From: Fistulifera solaris
Taxonomy: Eukaryota > Bacillariophyta > Bacillariophyceae > Naviculales > Stauroneidaceae
Length of the DNA stretch: 64,000 nt
Assembly: GCA_030295235.1 (NCBI GenBank)
Contig: AP026162.1
Location: 806,001-870,000, forward strand
Direction of reading: 5' to 3'
Program-made: the position numbers and the translations under genes
In this document: in pieces, positions 1-9,830 of the stretch
How positions within the stretch are numbered: the first letter of the stretch is position 1
Layout: every line of letters starts with the position of its first letter
Notes under the pieces: generated by a model
What the model was told of the DNA's origin: nothing
Seen by the model: the letters and a program-made list of their open reading frames with translations, nothing else
Databases searched by the model: none

Positions 1-351
1 AAGCATTTGAGATCCTTTCATTCGAAATAGAACGTCGCATGACTTTCGACTTACCTCGGCGCCAACCGAAATCTTGTCGCCGACTGCGCTTTGGACTGCC
101 TCAATGAAAGGAAAAGGAACGAATAATGAAACATCTCCTGGAGATCCTGGGGAAACCGATGCAGCAATATCTGTCGCCAACTTCACCGCCTCCGCCTTTG
201 TTTCCGGATTCAATTTCCAATTTCCGGCAATAAATGGTTTCCGATTGGCTAGTAACTCCATCGGTAGCCGGAAGGCGTCATTCTTCGGCATAAAAGCCTG
301 AGATTGGCCAGCAAGAAGCAATAGTGATAGTGATCCGCAATAAAATTTCAT
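1..351 (-). CDS. TPI: Triosephosphate isomerase, plastid-targeted (5' part)
   Basis: Interconverts glyceraldehyde-3-phosphate and dihydroxyacetone phosphate. The first exon runs from the ATG at 351 down to 55 (99 codons). It is followed by a GTAAGT donor, so the rest lies in an intron and beyond the left edge of the window. Residues 1-20 form a hydrophobic signal (SLSLLLLAGQSQAF). The SQAF junction resembles the ASAF/AxAF cleavage site that diatoms use for import into their complex plastid. The mature part starts with FIAGNWKLNPETK, the conserved TIM N-terminus with the catalytic Asn and Lys of the xGNWK motif, and continues to VPFPFIEAVQ...KISVGAE, the usual end of the second beta-alpha unit. 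Plastid location is inferred from the presequence; enzyme identity is clear from the motif. The promoter region shared with the divergent gene at 827 carries TGACGT-type elements. Confidence 0.9.
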   Translation of the reverse strand, partial: MKFYCGSLSLLLLAGQSQAFMPKNDAFRLPMELLANRKPFIAGNWKLNPETKAEAVKLATDIAASVSPGSPGDVSLFVPFPFIEAVQSAVGDKISVGAEVSRKSCDVLFRMKGSQML

Positions 352-473
352 TGTTTACGGTAAATGTTTCAATTTCCGATGAATGACAACAGGAGAACCT
401 TGAGTGGTTTGAATCTCTTTCTTGTTCGAGTTCGGCTCGAAAGGCCGACGAAGGTGAGAAGGGAATGCAATGA

Positions 474-535
474 TGACGTGTGACCAGTGACGCAGGCGTG
501 TAGTGATTTGTACTCTTGAGATCACAGTGACGTCA
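474..535. promoter_or_regulatory. Cluster of three TGACGT/C (CRE/CCRE-like) elements
   Basis: Within 62 bp there are TGACGT (474-479), TGACGC (488-493) and the full palindrome TGACGTCA (528-535). They lie 120-185 bp upstream of the triosephosphate isomerase ATG and about 300 bp upstream of the gene at 827. In P. tricornutum such cores are known as CO2/cAMP-responsive elements recognised by bZIP factors in front of a carbonic anhydrase gene. A regulatory role here is inference from motif and spacing. Confidence 0.45.
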
Positions 536-826
536 AATCCAAGTTGTTGCTGTCCGTCCGTCGGACAAACTTCTTCTCCTCCGCTCCGTTCTCCCTCCGC
601 CGCCTGTGCGCCGGTCACGACCATGGCGCCATGGTGGATGAACAAAAAACATAAAGCGTGAAACGCAAGAGCACTATTTTTTGCTCGTGTCAATGCTTTT
701 GCAACCGTCAATATCACAATTGATTCATGTCTTAAGGCGGAACAGATGAGCAAGGGTCTCCTGTGCTCGTAATCGGTTCAGTTATTATATTGTTGCGTCT
801 CGCTGTCGAGAAATACTCAGCAAACG

Positions 827-1171
827 ATGGCGTACGCATCGCGCGGTCGCACTATGGCCGAAGTCGTTTTGGCTGCCATATTCGTCGGCTTTTTAACTGG
901 CTTTGTTGCTGTACTTTGCATTGGAAATTACTTTCGGGCCAAACGAGCAATGGAACGACAGCGGCAGCGTCGATTGGCTTATCTGGCCGCGGGTGGTACT
1001 TTCGATTCACCTCGCAGTAACTATTCGTCGTCCGGAGCGTCGTCCACTGGCGGCGAGCAACAAATGCTTCTAACAAGGCAACAAATGGGGGATCGACGAA
1101 AACGCGGAGACGAAGATTTGCTTATTTTCAACGAGAATTCCAGACCCGCAATGAATCTCATCCGGGTATGA
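827..1171 (+). CDS. Small single-pass membrane protein, unknown function
   Basis: An uninterrupted 114-residue frame from the ATG at 827. One clear transmembrane segment (about residues 11-33, EVVLAAIFVGFLTGFVAVLCIG) is followed by a strongly basic stretch (RAKRAMERQRQRR), which predicts a cytosolic C-terminus by the positive-inside rule. The remainder is rich in Ser, Gly and Gln and looks disordered. A second in-frame ATG at residue 10 sits directly before the membrane segment and could be the start. I do not recognise a family. It lies head-to-head with triosephosphate isomerase. Lineage-specific membrane proteins of this size are common in diatoms, but expression would have to be shown. 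Confidence 0.5.
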   Translation: MAYASRGRTMAEVVLAAIFVGFLTGFVAVLCIGNYFRAKRAMERQRQRRLAYLAAGGTFDSPRSNYSSSGASSTGGEQQMLLTRQQMGDRRKRGDEDLLIFNENSRPAMNLIRV

Positions 1172-1270
1172 CGTGTCACATTTTCAAATAATATCATATC
1201 ACACAAATTTGAAAAGCTAATTTTACTAGAATGATAAGAAGATGCATGTCACATCTCTCGTTCCGCGCGA

Positions 1271-2106
1271 CTACATCATCGAGTCACCGGCAAAGGGAGG
1301 GCATCGATCACTCTTAAAGTAACGCTCCAAATTGGGACGATCTTTCATCCAAAGGTAATATTCTTTCAAGGCAGGAACTTCGCATTTATCCCATGCCATA
1401 TCATAGAACTCTGTATTGAATTGAACAACCGATGCATCAAGAACGTGGAACAAAGCAAAGTCGGCGTCTGAAGTGAAAATGACTGTTTAAGTTGACCTGT
1501 TAAAACACAACGCAAAGAAGAAGACCATAACGACACGTACATGTTACATGGTCTCCTCCAGCTACTGGCTTGTGAGAACCACTTTTCTTCACAACTTTGT
1601 TGAAGTGATGAAGATAGATGGGCATCCGCTTCTTGGAAAATTCCTTCGAAGCCTTGTCGCCTTCTTCCTTCTGGTCTTTATACGACATCTTGTCTTCAAC
1701 GGGATGAAAGCTGCGACGTCCTTCCGATATATAGTCCAAGGCATTGAGCATAATACAATCAGCTCGAGCTCGTTCCGCGGCCGATTTCGGTGCATATCCA
1801 AGGTTCTCCCCAAGATAGACCAGACAAGCGGCAACTTGATTGACGATTACTTCGTCTCCCTGCGCGGGACGATGCCAGATCGCCGGAGGGAACAGCAACG
1901 GAAAGGGTGCTACGTCCTGATCGACATCTTCCGGTGTGCCGCGAAACATGTCCATGACGCCCGTGGGTCCGTACAAATTGTCGGAACTATTTTCGTACTC
2001 GACGCCGGCATCTTCGAGCATGAGACGGAGAAATTCGCCGCGACCTTTGAACGAGAGGGGCCCATGATACAAAATGGTCCATTCCGGGGGGAGGGCGTGG
2101 TGTCAT
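1271..2106 (-). CDS. Glutathione S-transferase
   Basis: Soluble GST that conjugates glutathione to electrophiles. The thioredoxin-like N-terminal half shows LYHGPLSFKGRGEFLRLMLED, the usual GSH-site layout for sigma/mu-like GSTs (Tyr near the start, then R-E-x-x-R-x-x-L). The helical C-terminal half ends with VTYADFALFHVLDA and a YLWMKDRPNLERYF tail. One intron (1468-1540, GTACGT...CAG) joins GGDHVT to YADFAL in frame. The frame containing the N-terminus has no ATG before an upstream stop. An ATG at 2106 in the next frame gives MTPRPPPEWTILYHG if one base of the six-base G run (2086-2091 on the + strand) is surplus. That start is therefore an inference. Expected length is about 253 residues, normal for the family. 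Confidence 0.85.
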
Positions 2107-2246
2107 TTTGCAACAAAACAGTAGTCTCGAACGATCGATTGTGACGTTCGAATGAATCTTTCGGAACACTCGGAACATCGCAAAGATCGCGATACGCGGA
2201 ACGCGGACGCGACGAGGGGCGGCAAAAAGGTCGTCCGCCTTTTCTG

Positions 2247-2525
2247 TGTGTCCCGTGTAAGGTGAGATACATCAGTTTATGTGAGTGTAATACTATCTGC
2301 TCTTTGAATCACGAGTTTGAGAGAGGGTCCAGTCTGTCCGTGCGTCCTATGCGACATTTGACGACCGCACTGCGACCTAGACCGGCAACCGAGTACCGTT
2401 GTGAAGTTTCCCTTACACTTTCTGCTTAGATTCGCCTTATTCCTACTATCGAGAATTAGTGTGATCAAAACGTGCTTTTCGGCCAAAAATGCAAGGGCAT
2501 AGCACACGATTTTTTCTCGCATTGC
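2247..2525 (-). repeat. Dispersed repeat, copy A
   Basis: On the minus strand this about 280 bp block aligns with + strand copies at 12383-12656 and 5350-5585. Shared blocks are GCGAGAAAAAATCGTGTGCT, ATGCCCTTG followed by CATTTTTGGCC, GCACGGACAGACTGG, CTCGTGA and TTACACGGGACA. No terminal inverted repeats and no poly-A end are visible. It starts just upstream of the GST gene. Any short open frame inside it is a by-product of the repeat. Confidence 0.75.
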
Positions 2526-5349
2526 TCATCATCTTCAATTTCATGCTATGAGCGACATTTCGAAAGCATGCACGACCATCTTGTCAAACAAATTATCAAT
2601 TACGATGAAAGTAGTATTTAAGGAGACTTGGACGAAAGAGCGCATCGAATTTCGCTTCAGGAGGGGTGAAAATCCTGTCGAATAAGATGGGTGTGCTCAG
2701 TTGCGTTTGTCGTCGCAGACTTTGATCCTTCGTAGATGCCACTCCATTCCACAGCAGTACAAGTACCAACGTATCTTAACCGATATCTTTCAAATTGGAT
2801 TTATTTTTGCAACTAAAGCACGGAGCGAAGCACTATCAAGGACTCGGAATCGCGACGAGTGTACAATTCTGCAGCCGATGACGGATTTCTCGAGGTTCTC
2901 CGACACTCAACATCGACGATATGGTATCACAGTCAAGTGTCATGGTCTTGCGAATGAGTGTACAAACGAGTTATACCGACACGTCACCCATCCCCTCTCT
3001 AGGCGTTCTAGTCGCTCCCTTTTTTCATCGCTTTGTGGATATAGTAGGGACCATAATTTTGACACAAATAGCTAAAATACAAGTGAGCCCCATCGCAACT
3101 TTTCCGTCAGTGCTAAACGCTTGATGAAATAATTCAATATATCTTAACTCAGACGAAATCTTGACAATCTGAGGCTCTTGTCGTAGCTCGTCTCAAGAAA
3201 GATTGGACGAAGTTCATCGAGAAGGACCTTCTCGGAAGTATGAACTCACGGAGAAATTTATTATGGAAGGGCAATTGCCAACAAGGAACGGCTCACCATA
3301 CATTTACATAGTGCAAGAGTGAAGGTATAAAACTAGTTGCGAAAGACAGCAGTCATCCGTTAAGCGCAGCTTCGCGTATCGAGAAAGCTACCGTCTCGCG
3401 CGTCGCAAATAAAAATTTATTTCTTCAGTGCGCCTAATGCTTATTGGGTCTTTCAGGCAACAGATGGTTCATTTTACAGGAAGAAGAAAGAAAAATTCTG
3501 TGACCGATGATACGTAAGGTTTCATCTACACCGCTTTTGTCTTGAATGCGGAATACACAATATAATCAATCCTTGTAATATCCGATGAAGCACTTGGCAA
3601 GGCACCTGGAAAATTGATTGCTTATTGAGCTCCCGTTCGAGCAATCTAAAAAAAGATTGCAGGATTAGAAACAGCTACGGTACCTTTCCAATCATGAATA
3701 CCTCACTCGCTTGTGCTTTTAAACCATCCATGGAGAAAACCGTTTCCTATAACCACTGTAAAATCCATTCCTATAGCCGCTGTAAAATCCATACAGCTCT
3801 TTCTTCCCGAACCGTGTAAAAACCAATAGCGTCATCAACCCGAGATCCCTGTCATGTCGTTCCGAGAGAAATATTCACTGTGCTTGCGATGCGGGTGACT
3901 CATTGCTTTTTTTGAGTGTTAGTTGGTGTCCTAAGCCACAGAATTGTAGCTCCACTTATCTCACTTGCAAGCAACAAGCGCACTTTATCGGTCTCTGTTG
4001 ACAAGTCTGACACCGGATTCATTCGTCGCTGCTCCATGCGAACTGCGGACAGAAGGTATGCGTCGTAGAAAATTTCATAAAGAAAACGGTTTCCTATAAC
4101 CGCTGTCAAAGACAACCAGCTCTTCCCCCCGAACCGTGTAGAAGCAGATTGCGCCCATCAACCCGAGATCCCTGTCATGTCGTTCCTAGCGAACTCCCGA
4201 GCGAACTCTTGACTATGTTTGCAAGGCGGGCGTCTCTTTGCTTTATTGAAATGCTAGATGGCGACTTGAGTCACAAAATAGTAGCTCCACGTATCTCACT
4301 TGCAGTCTCTGTTGACAAGTCTTACACCCCATTCGTCGCTGCTCCATGTAAAACTGCGGACATCAGGCATGCGCTGTAGTAAGCTCCAACTTTCAACCGA
4401 GCTCCCGTGGGATTATCCATTGCCAGACGAAAATATTTTTTGACGCAAATGAATGAGCGTCAAACCACACCTTACTTGTTTCCCGATTTAAAAAACACAT
4501 TAACAACCTTTGAGCCAAACTTTGAATCAAGAAACAATATCATTGTAATCAGAGACGGTGTCGATATCCTTTGCGAATCCCACGACAAATGTGCTGTTGA
4601 AACTCCCAATACGACACATGCATACAAAAAAAACCCTAACTGGTCATGATATCGGAATATGCTTGATACGAAGCGGCTTCCTTCAAAGTCATCCCTTCAA
4701 AAACAATTTCCGCTTTGTCGCTATCCGTTTCACACATTTCGTCGACTGAATTGACCCATCAAGATAAAACAATGGCGCGTGAAACGATCGAGAGCTCGCT
4801 CGGGTTTGTCAGCGGAGGTCAGACATTTTCTATCATTCGCCGTCGCGAAAAGGAGTTTCGAGCTGAAAACTGGCCCGCCAAAGTCTCTTATTTACAAGTG
4901 TAGGACTTCCATTTTTCTTGATAAGCACCGGCCAATCGCCCAACGTGTCGTCTGAGAGAGCTTGGCGCGCAGATGTCGGGGTTAAATTTACATGTAGCTT
5001 GTCCTGTCTTGAGTGACCTGCCGAACGATGATGGCCACTTATATGCGGAAATTCATTGCCGTGAAGCGATCAAGCTTTATTGTAAGGAAATACGTCCTCT
5101 TGACGATGAATGCTCATTGTAAAGTGCAAAGAATGTCACATTTAGTGACTGTCGCTCGTCGAGCATCGAAGTCGAAATGTCTTCACAATCGGTTAAAAGG
5201 AGATGTTAAACGCCTTTTGCGGGATCCCACGCACCGATATTTTCATCTGTAGAAGGAATGACAGTAACTAGGAAAGAAACGACATGAATTGATGGAATAG
5301 CCTTCAAAAGGTCGCTCAATGACAACAAATGAGCCAAATATTTTTATTT
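2526..5349. other. Gene-free stretch, about 2.8 kb
   Basis: No frame here is long or shows a recognisable domain on either strand; the longest readable frames are about 60-125 codons with no family features. The only structure I see is the tandem duplication at 3732-4385. Base composition resembles other intergenic DNA in the window. An unannotated long non-coding RNA or a heavily decayed element cannot be excluded by eye. Confidence 0.6.
3732..4385 (+). repeat. Diverged tandem duplication, two units of about 347 bp
   Basis: Unit 1 (from 3732) and unit 2 (from 4080) share ordered blocks: GTTTCCTATAACC.CTGT, CGAACCGTGTA.AA, ATCAACCCGAGATCCCTGTC followed by ATGTCGTTCC, GTAGCTCCACxTATCTCACT, TCTGTTGACAAGTCT and CGTCGCTGCTCCATG. 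Unit 2 has small deletions. The units carry no convincing coding frame. Confidence 0.8.
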
Positions 5350-5585
5350 CACGCTTTTTTTCATGGGCAAATGCCTTGCATTTTTGGCCCTGTTTCGACA
5401 CTAGCGTTAATTTGTACGAATTTTGTAGTGTAAGCTTAACTTGTAGACTTGTCTCGTAGCGGTATCGAAACGGCAACAAATGTCGCAGTGTGTTTACAAA
5501 ATTTCATAGTAGGGTGCACGGACAGACTGGATCCTCTTTCGCGGTTCGTGACTAAAGAACGTAAAAATATTTCCCGGGACACACG
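5350..5585 (+). repeat. Dispersed repeat, copy C (diverged)
   Basis: Matches copies A and B in order: TGCCTTGCATTTTTGGCC near 5371, then TGTCGCAGTG near 5480, GCACGGACAGACTGGATCCT near 5517, CGTGACTAAAGA and CGGGACACACG near 5577. It is shorter and more diverged than A and B. It ends about 150 bp upstream of the PRP31 start codon. Confidence 0.65.
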
Positions 5586-5730
5586 TGGAGTCTCGTAGGA
5601 AATGTACGTAAACTTGGAAAATATTGACAATCGCCATGCTTTATTCAAGGAGGTCCTTGGATTTATTGACGTTCATTACACATTCTTTTCATTATTTGCT
5701 TTCTTATTTTGATCAAACACTTAATACAAT

Positions 5731-7302
5731 ATGGAGGGGACTTCCACATTAGCCGATGCCCTCCTCGACGATCTCGATGACCTGTCGGATGTCGAGAACG
5801 AACAAAGCTCGGAGGATGCGACATACCACATTCCACCGGATGAGGCAGCTGAGAAAGCGACAGTCTCTCTTGATACAAATGGCTTAGAGGAAAACTTTGT
5901 GCACTCGAAAACTTTGCAGAATCATTTATTAGCGATTCGCTCATCGCCGCCAGCTACCACGAAGGAGGAGAGAGAAAGTGAACACGAAATGATTGTGCAA
6001 TCCAACAAACTGTTATCAAGATTGTCGGATGAATTGGTGGTCGCGCACGGCAATCTTCGGAGAGCGTACGCGCCCAAATTTCCCGAACTCGAAGAGATTC
6101 TTCCCAATCCTATACTGTACACAAAGGCGGTTCGAGTCATTGGAAATGAAACGGATATTGCTAAAGTCAATGATGCTCTCAACGATTTTCTCAACAGCAA
6201 TCAGATCATTACCCTCAGCATTGCGGGCAGCACAACGTCGGGACGGCCTTTAAATGAAACAGAACTAGAGACTCTTTTCTCGGTAGCTGATTCGGTCGAA
6301 GAGATACTCAGTATTCAGGAGGAAATCACACATTTTGTTGAAGCTCGTATGGAGGGATTGGCTCCTAGTATTTGTGCTCTTATCGGGCCCTCTTTAGCGG
6401 CTCGAATGATTGGATTAGCGGGAGGACTGCAGCCTTTTTCGAAGATTCCAGCGTGCAATTTACAAGTTCTAGGACAGCACGTCCGGACGAGCGCGATTCA
6501 GAGCACTCGTGTCTTGTCGAATGCGAAACATCATCAAGGAATTTTAGCGGAATGTGATTTAGTACAAAGATGCCCGATTGCTCTTCAGAAGAAAGCACTT
6601 AAGGCGGTGGCTGCCAAATTAGCATTGGTCGCGCGATGTGATTTTGTCAATGTTGATGCGGGGCGATCGCGAACTGCATCCGCGGGGCACAGCTTCCGAC
6701 ACGAATTAGAACAAAAGTTTGAAAAGTGGCAGGAGCCAGATAAAGCGCAGACGCTGAAAGCACTACCAAAGTAAGTTCTTATGCAATCGTTGGCTCAAAT
6801 AATTGGTAACCGAGGATAGTGTTTGGCTATATTCTTTCTTTAACAACGCTCACACTTTTTTATTTCCAGACCTGATTTGACCACCAGGAAGCGCAGAGGA
6901 GGAAAGCGGATGAGACGCTTAAAAGAACGTTACGAAGAAACTGCATTGATGAAACAAGCAAACACTAGAGCGTTCTCAGCCCAAGCTGGTGAGTATGGAG
7001 ATGACGCCATGGGATTGACAATGGGATTGTTGGGTACATCGGGAGAGGTTGGTACTGGCGGCATACGAAAAACAACAGAGAAGCGAAAGATGAAGCAAGC
7101 AAACACGAAAGCATCACGGAAGCGAGCTGCTCAGATGAATGCCAAGACTACTACCAGTGGCTTGGCAAGTAGTATGGTGTTTACACCGGTGCAAGGAATG
7201 GAGTTGGTGAATCCTGATGCCAATAAGGAACGGGTCGCAGAAGCTAACCGAAAATGGTTTGGTGATAACGCAGGTTTCATGTCAGCTCTGCCCAAAAAGT
7301 AA
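5731..7302 (+). CDS. PRP31: U4/U6 snRNP splicing factor PRP31
   Basis: Spliceosomal protein that binds the 15.5K-U4 snRNA complex and bridges U4/U6 to U5. Two exons (5731-6770 and 6870-7302) are separated by a 99 bp GTAAGT...CAG intron that keeps the frame (LPK-PDLTTRKRRGGKRMRR). The protein is about 490 residues, the usual length. An acidic N-terminus (DDLDDLSDVENEQ) precedes the coiled-coil and Nop domain; the Nop signature is LAPSICALIGPSLAARMIGL, then GGL...SKIPACNLQVLGQ (about residues 210-250). The second exon is the typical PRP31 C-terminal domain with RKRRGGKR, LGTSGEVGTGGIR and MVFTPVQGMELVNP. The start is the first ATG. It is convergent with the PPR gene, with only 40 bp between stop codons. 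Confidence 0.95.
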
Positions 7303-7342
7303 TATTAGTTTTGTTAGATGCACGCCCTAATATAATTCTATT

Positions 7343-9490
7343 TTACAGCGCTTTCAATGTGCCAAACTTTGGTGGTTTCGGTAGCCGGCCGCCACGGATA
7401 GAGTTCCTCTTACGCTTGTCTATCAGTCTCCGCAAACGGAAATCGGACATCTCTTTTGTAATTATTATCTCCCCATCGGCTCCAAGTGGTGGTGATCGAC
7501 TTCCGTCTGAACTGCAAACTTTCCCCCCGAAAGCATTTCGATTCCAGTCGGCTGGAATTGCTTTATTTCCTTCCAGCTCTCGGCAAGACGAGACGACAAT
7601 ATCGATGAATCGATCAGATGGGACAGACTTCTTAAATTCCAATAGAACCGTCTTATTTACCATCCCTGCATCCCGACACAAATCGAAGACTCGTTCTGCA
7701 AATTTCTGTCTCTTGGGCAAGGACAAAATCAGAGACTGGCAAGCTTTTAAAAGCGTCGCAAAGCTACTGGAGTCTGGTGTAATCGCGTGGGAGGAGCGAG
7801 CGACTTGAACAGCGTCCAGTACCTCACCAAGCAGATTCATTCCTTCCGTGTCTGATTGAACGTTCGCAGAGGCACATACTTCGATGAATTCATTCAGTAC
7901 AGCCACTTGATCACGACGTGAATGCGTACAATTCTCTCCGTCTATGTTGCGATAAAAGCGATCCAGAATATCCCTCGCCCGATTCAGTTTATCGCCCATT
8001 GTTCTGTTCTTCAAAAGGCGGAGAACAAGGCAGTAAGTTGCCGCGTTGGGTTTTTCAGGAGACGATGATTGCTCCATTTTACGTAGCAGCTTTTCTGCTT
8101 CTTCCCACCGCTGTCCCTCTACTGTCAAAGCCTCCAGTACGTCATTATAGATTGATGTTGTTGGTCGCACCAGGACCGTCGAACTCTGATTGTGTGCTAC
8201 ATCCATTTCTCCAAGCAATTCGATCACACGATTGACAGCCTGAGTCTGAAACATTCTATCATGTTTTGAGTTGAATGCCTCATGCTTCCACGTTCGAATA
8301 GCGGCCTGGTAGCAGATTGTGTCTGGGACCAAGAACCATTCACCCATTCGCTTTAATACACGGTCCACAAGTTTCCCTAAATCCGCGAGCTCAGGTCTCC
8401 GGGAAGCGGTAACAAGAATAGATCGATAGCAGTCGGTATCAAACTGTACAAACGTGGTTCCTCTATCTAGTGCATGATCCAATAAATTTACGACGGACAT
8501 GGCTTTTTCCGGAGCATGCTGGTCTCTGAAGAACACCCAACAAGAGTGAGACTTTTGCGCACATTTGATCCAATGAAGTCAATGAATACTTACTTGGCGC
8601 GAGTCCACGAGTCGAGTACTATACGATACTCATCAATCGACGGCTCCATATCGCGATTCCCCTCATCCAACAATCGCAGCATGCGCCGCAAAAACCCCGT
8701 CGCGGTAAAGGCGCCTCGTCGCTCCCCACTAAACGCCCAAGCACGTATCATGAGACGGTACGACTCGGCATTCGGACTCGTCATAGTATCGAAAATACTT
8801 TGCGCCCGCGTTCCCCTCCAGTGCTCGTGACTATACGCCCATGTTTGCAGCAGAGCATTGGATGAATCGATCGATGGGGGCAGCTGCTGCCACAGAAATT
8901 GAGCACGCTGAGGAATCCCCCGCAATTCTTTCCGCAAAGATGATCGACGGTGTCCCGCTTGTGCGGTGGAGGCCCAGAGTGCTAAGATTTGATTCGCACT
9001 CGCGATTGCTGCTGGATCATTCTTTTCTTCGGACGTTTTTCCGAAGCGCCGAGGAGACCATTGGGGATACAAACGATCCAGTACCGAGTGCGCACGATGA
9101 GCAGAATCAATCATTTCCGAAAGCTTTGAGTCATTTTTGGTTTCGTCTTCGTGATAAAAAAGCAGATAAATCAGCGTGATATCGTATCCATGCATCAAGT
9201 AAATCGGGGGCGAAAAATTGTTGCTCCTCGACAGACAGTGATTTCCATCGTTCGTGTTCCTGGATTGGTGAAGAACTACTGTTGATACTTCTCTTTAAAT
9301 CATTCTTCAGCGTTGATCGGATATCGTCATTGGTAGCGAGTGAACGCTTGATTGTATTCAAACAATGAAGTCTTGATCGTTCGACGGACCACTTTTGACT
9401 TGTCGTCGACAAAGAAGTCAAGGAACGAGCCGCATGGCTGCATTGTCGCGCTACCTGCGAGCTACTCCGTTGCACAATGTATCGATACAT
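7343..9490 (-). CDS. Pentatricopeptide repeat protein, probably mitochondrial
   Basis: Predicted organellar RNA-binding protein. The N-terminus MYRYIVQRSSSQVARQCSHA is rich in Arg and Ser and lacks acids, as in a mitochondrial presequence. The body is built of helical-pair repeats with PPR-like spacing, for example SIDEYRIVLDSWTRAK, TSIYNDVLEALTVEGQRWEE then AEKLLRKME, NAATYCLVLRLLKNR and DSSSFATLLKACQSL. A 68 bp intron (8526-8593, GTAAGT...CAG) joins WTRAK to DQHAPEKA. Upstream, the reading frame changes within a six-base homopolymer at 9156-9161 (AFxYHEDETKND); no GT-AG intron fits there, so an indel is the likely cause. Full length is about 690 residues. The target RNA cannot be told. Confidence 0.85.
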
Positions 9491-9830
9491 GCTTTTCCAA
9501 GGAGACTACGCGGACTTGTGGAAAGGACGAATGGCATTTTGATAATAATTGTTGGGGTATTTTTGTTGCACCTATCTTTCATTCATCTTTCCAAAATCGT
9601 CCGACGGCAGACGGCCAGGAGCTTATAGCGGGACGAATAGGACGAAGACGAAGGACGAAGTTAAGTACTCCGTAGTTAAGTATGCGTCGCTCGTCCTTCA
9701 TCCGTTACTCAACATCATTCGCCATCCATTTGCTAGAGACCTATTTTCACAGAAATTCACTTCAATTATTGTTGGCGAGCTTGAGGGCAACAATATAATC
9801 TTAAAGAAGCACTTCCATTCATCAATCAAC
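9491..9830. other. Divergent promoter region, PPR gene / YTM1
   Basis: 340 bp between two start codons on opposite strands. A long open frame on the + strand continues upstream of the YTM1 ATG, but its extra residues resemble no YTM1 N-terminus. I see no repeat or recognisable motif. Confidence 0.5.

Noticed and set aside
2277-2522. Frame beginning MREKIVCYALAFLAEKHV, similar to another at 12385-12597
   Set aside because: The similarity comes from the dispersed repeat. The frames diverge after about 35 residues through indels, so there is no coding constraint.
4715-5252. Short frames of 60-80 codons in the gene desert
   Set aside because: No family features, weak starts and random-looking composition.
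9549-9830. N-terminal extension of YTM1
   Set aside because: The frame is open but resembles no YTM1; the ATG at 9831 leads directly into the NLE domain and gives the normal length.
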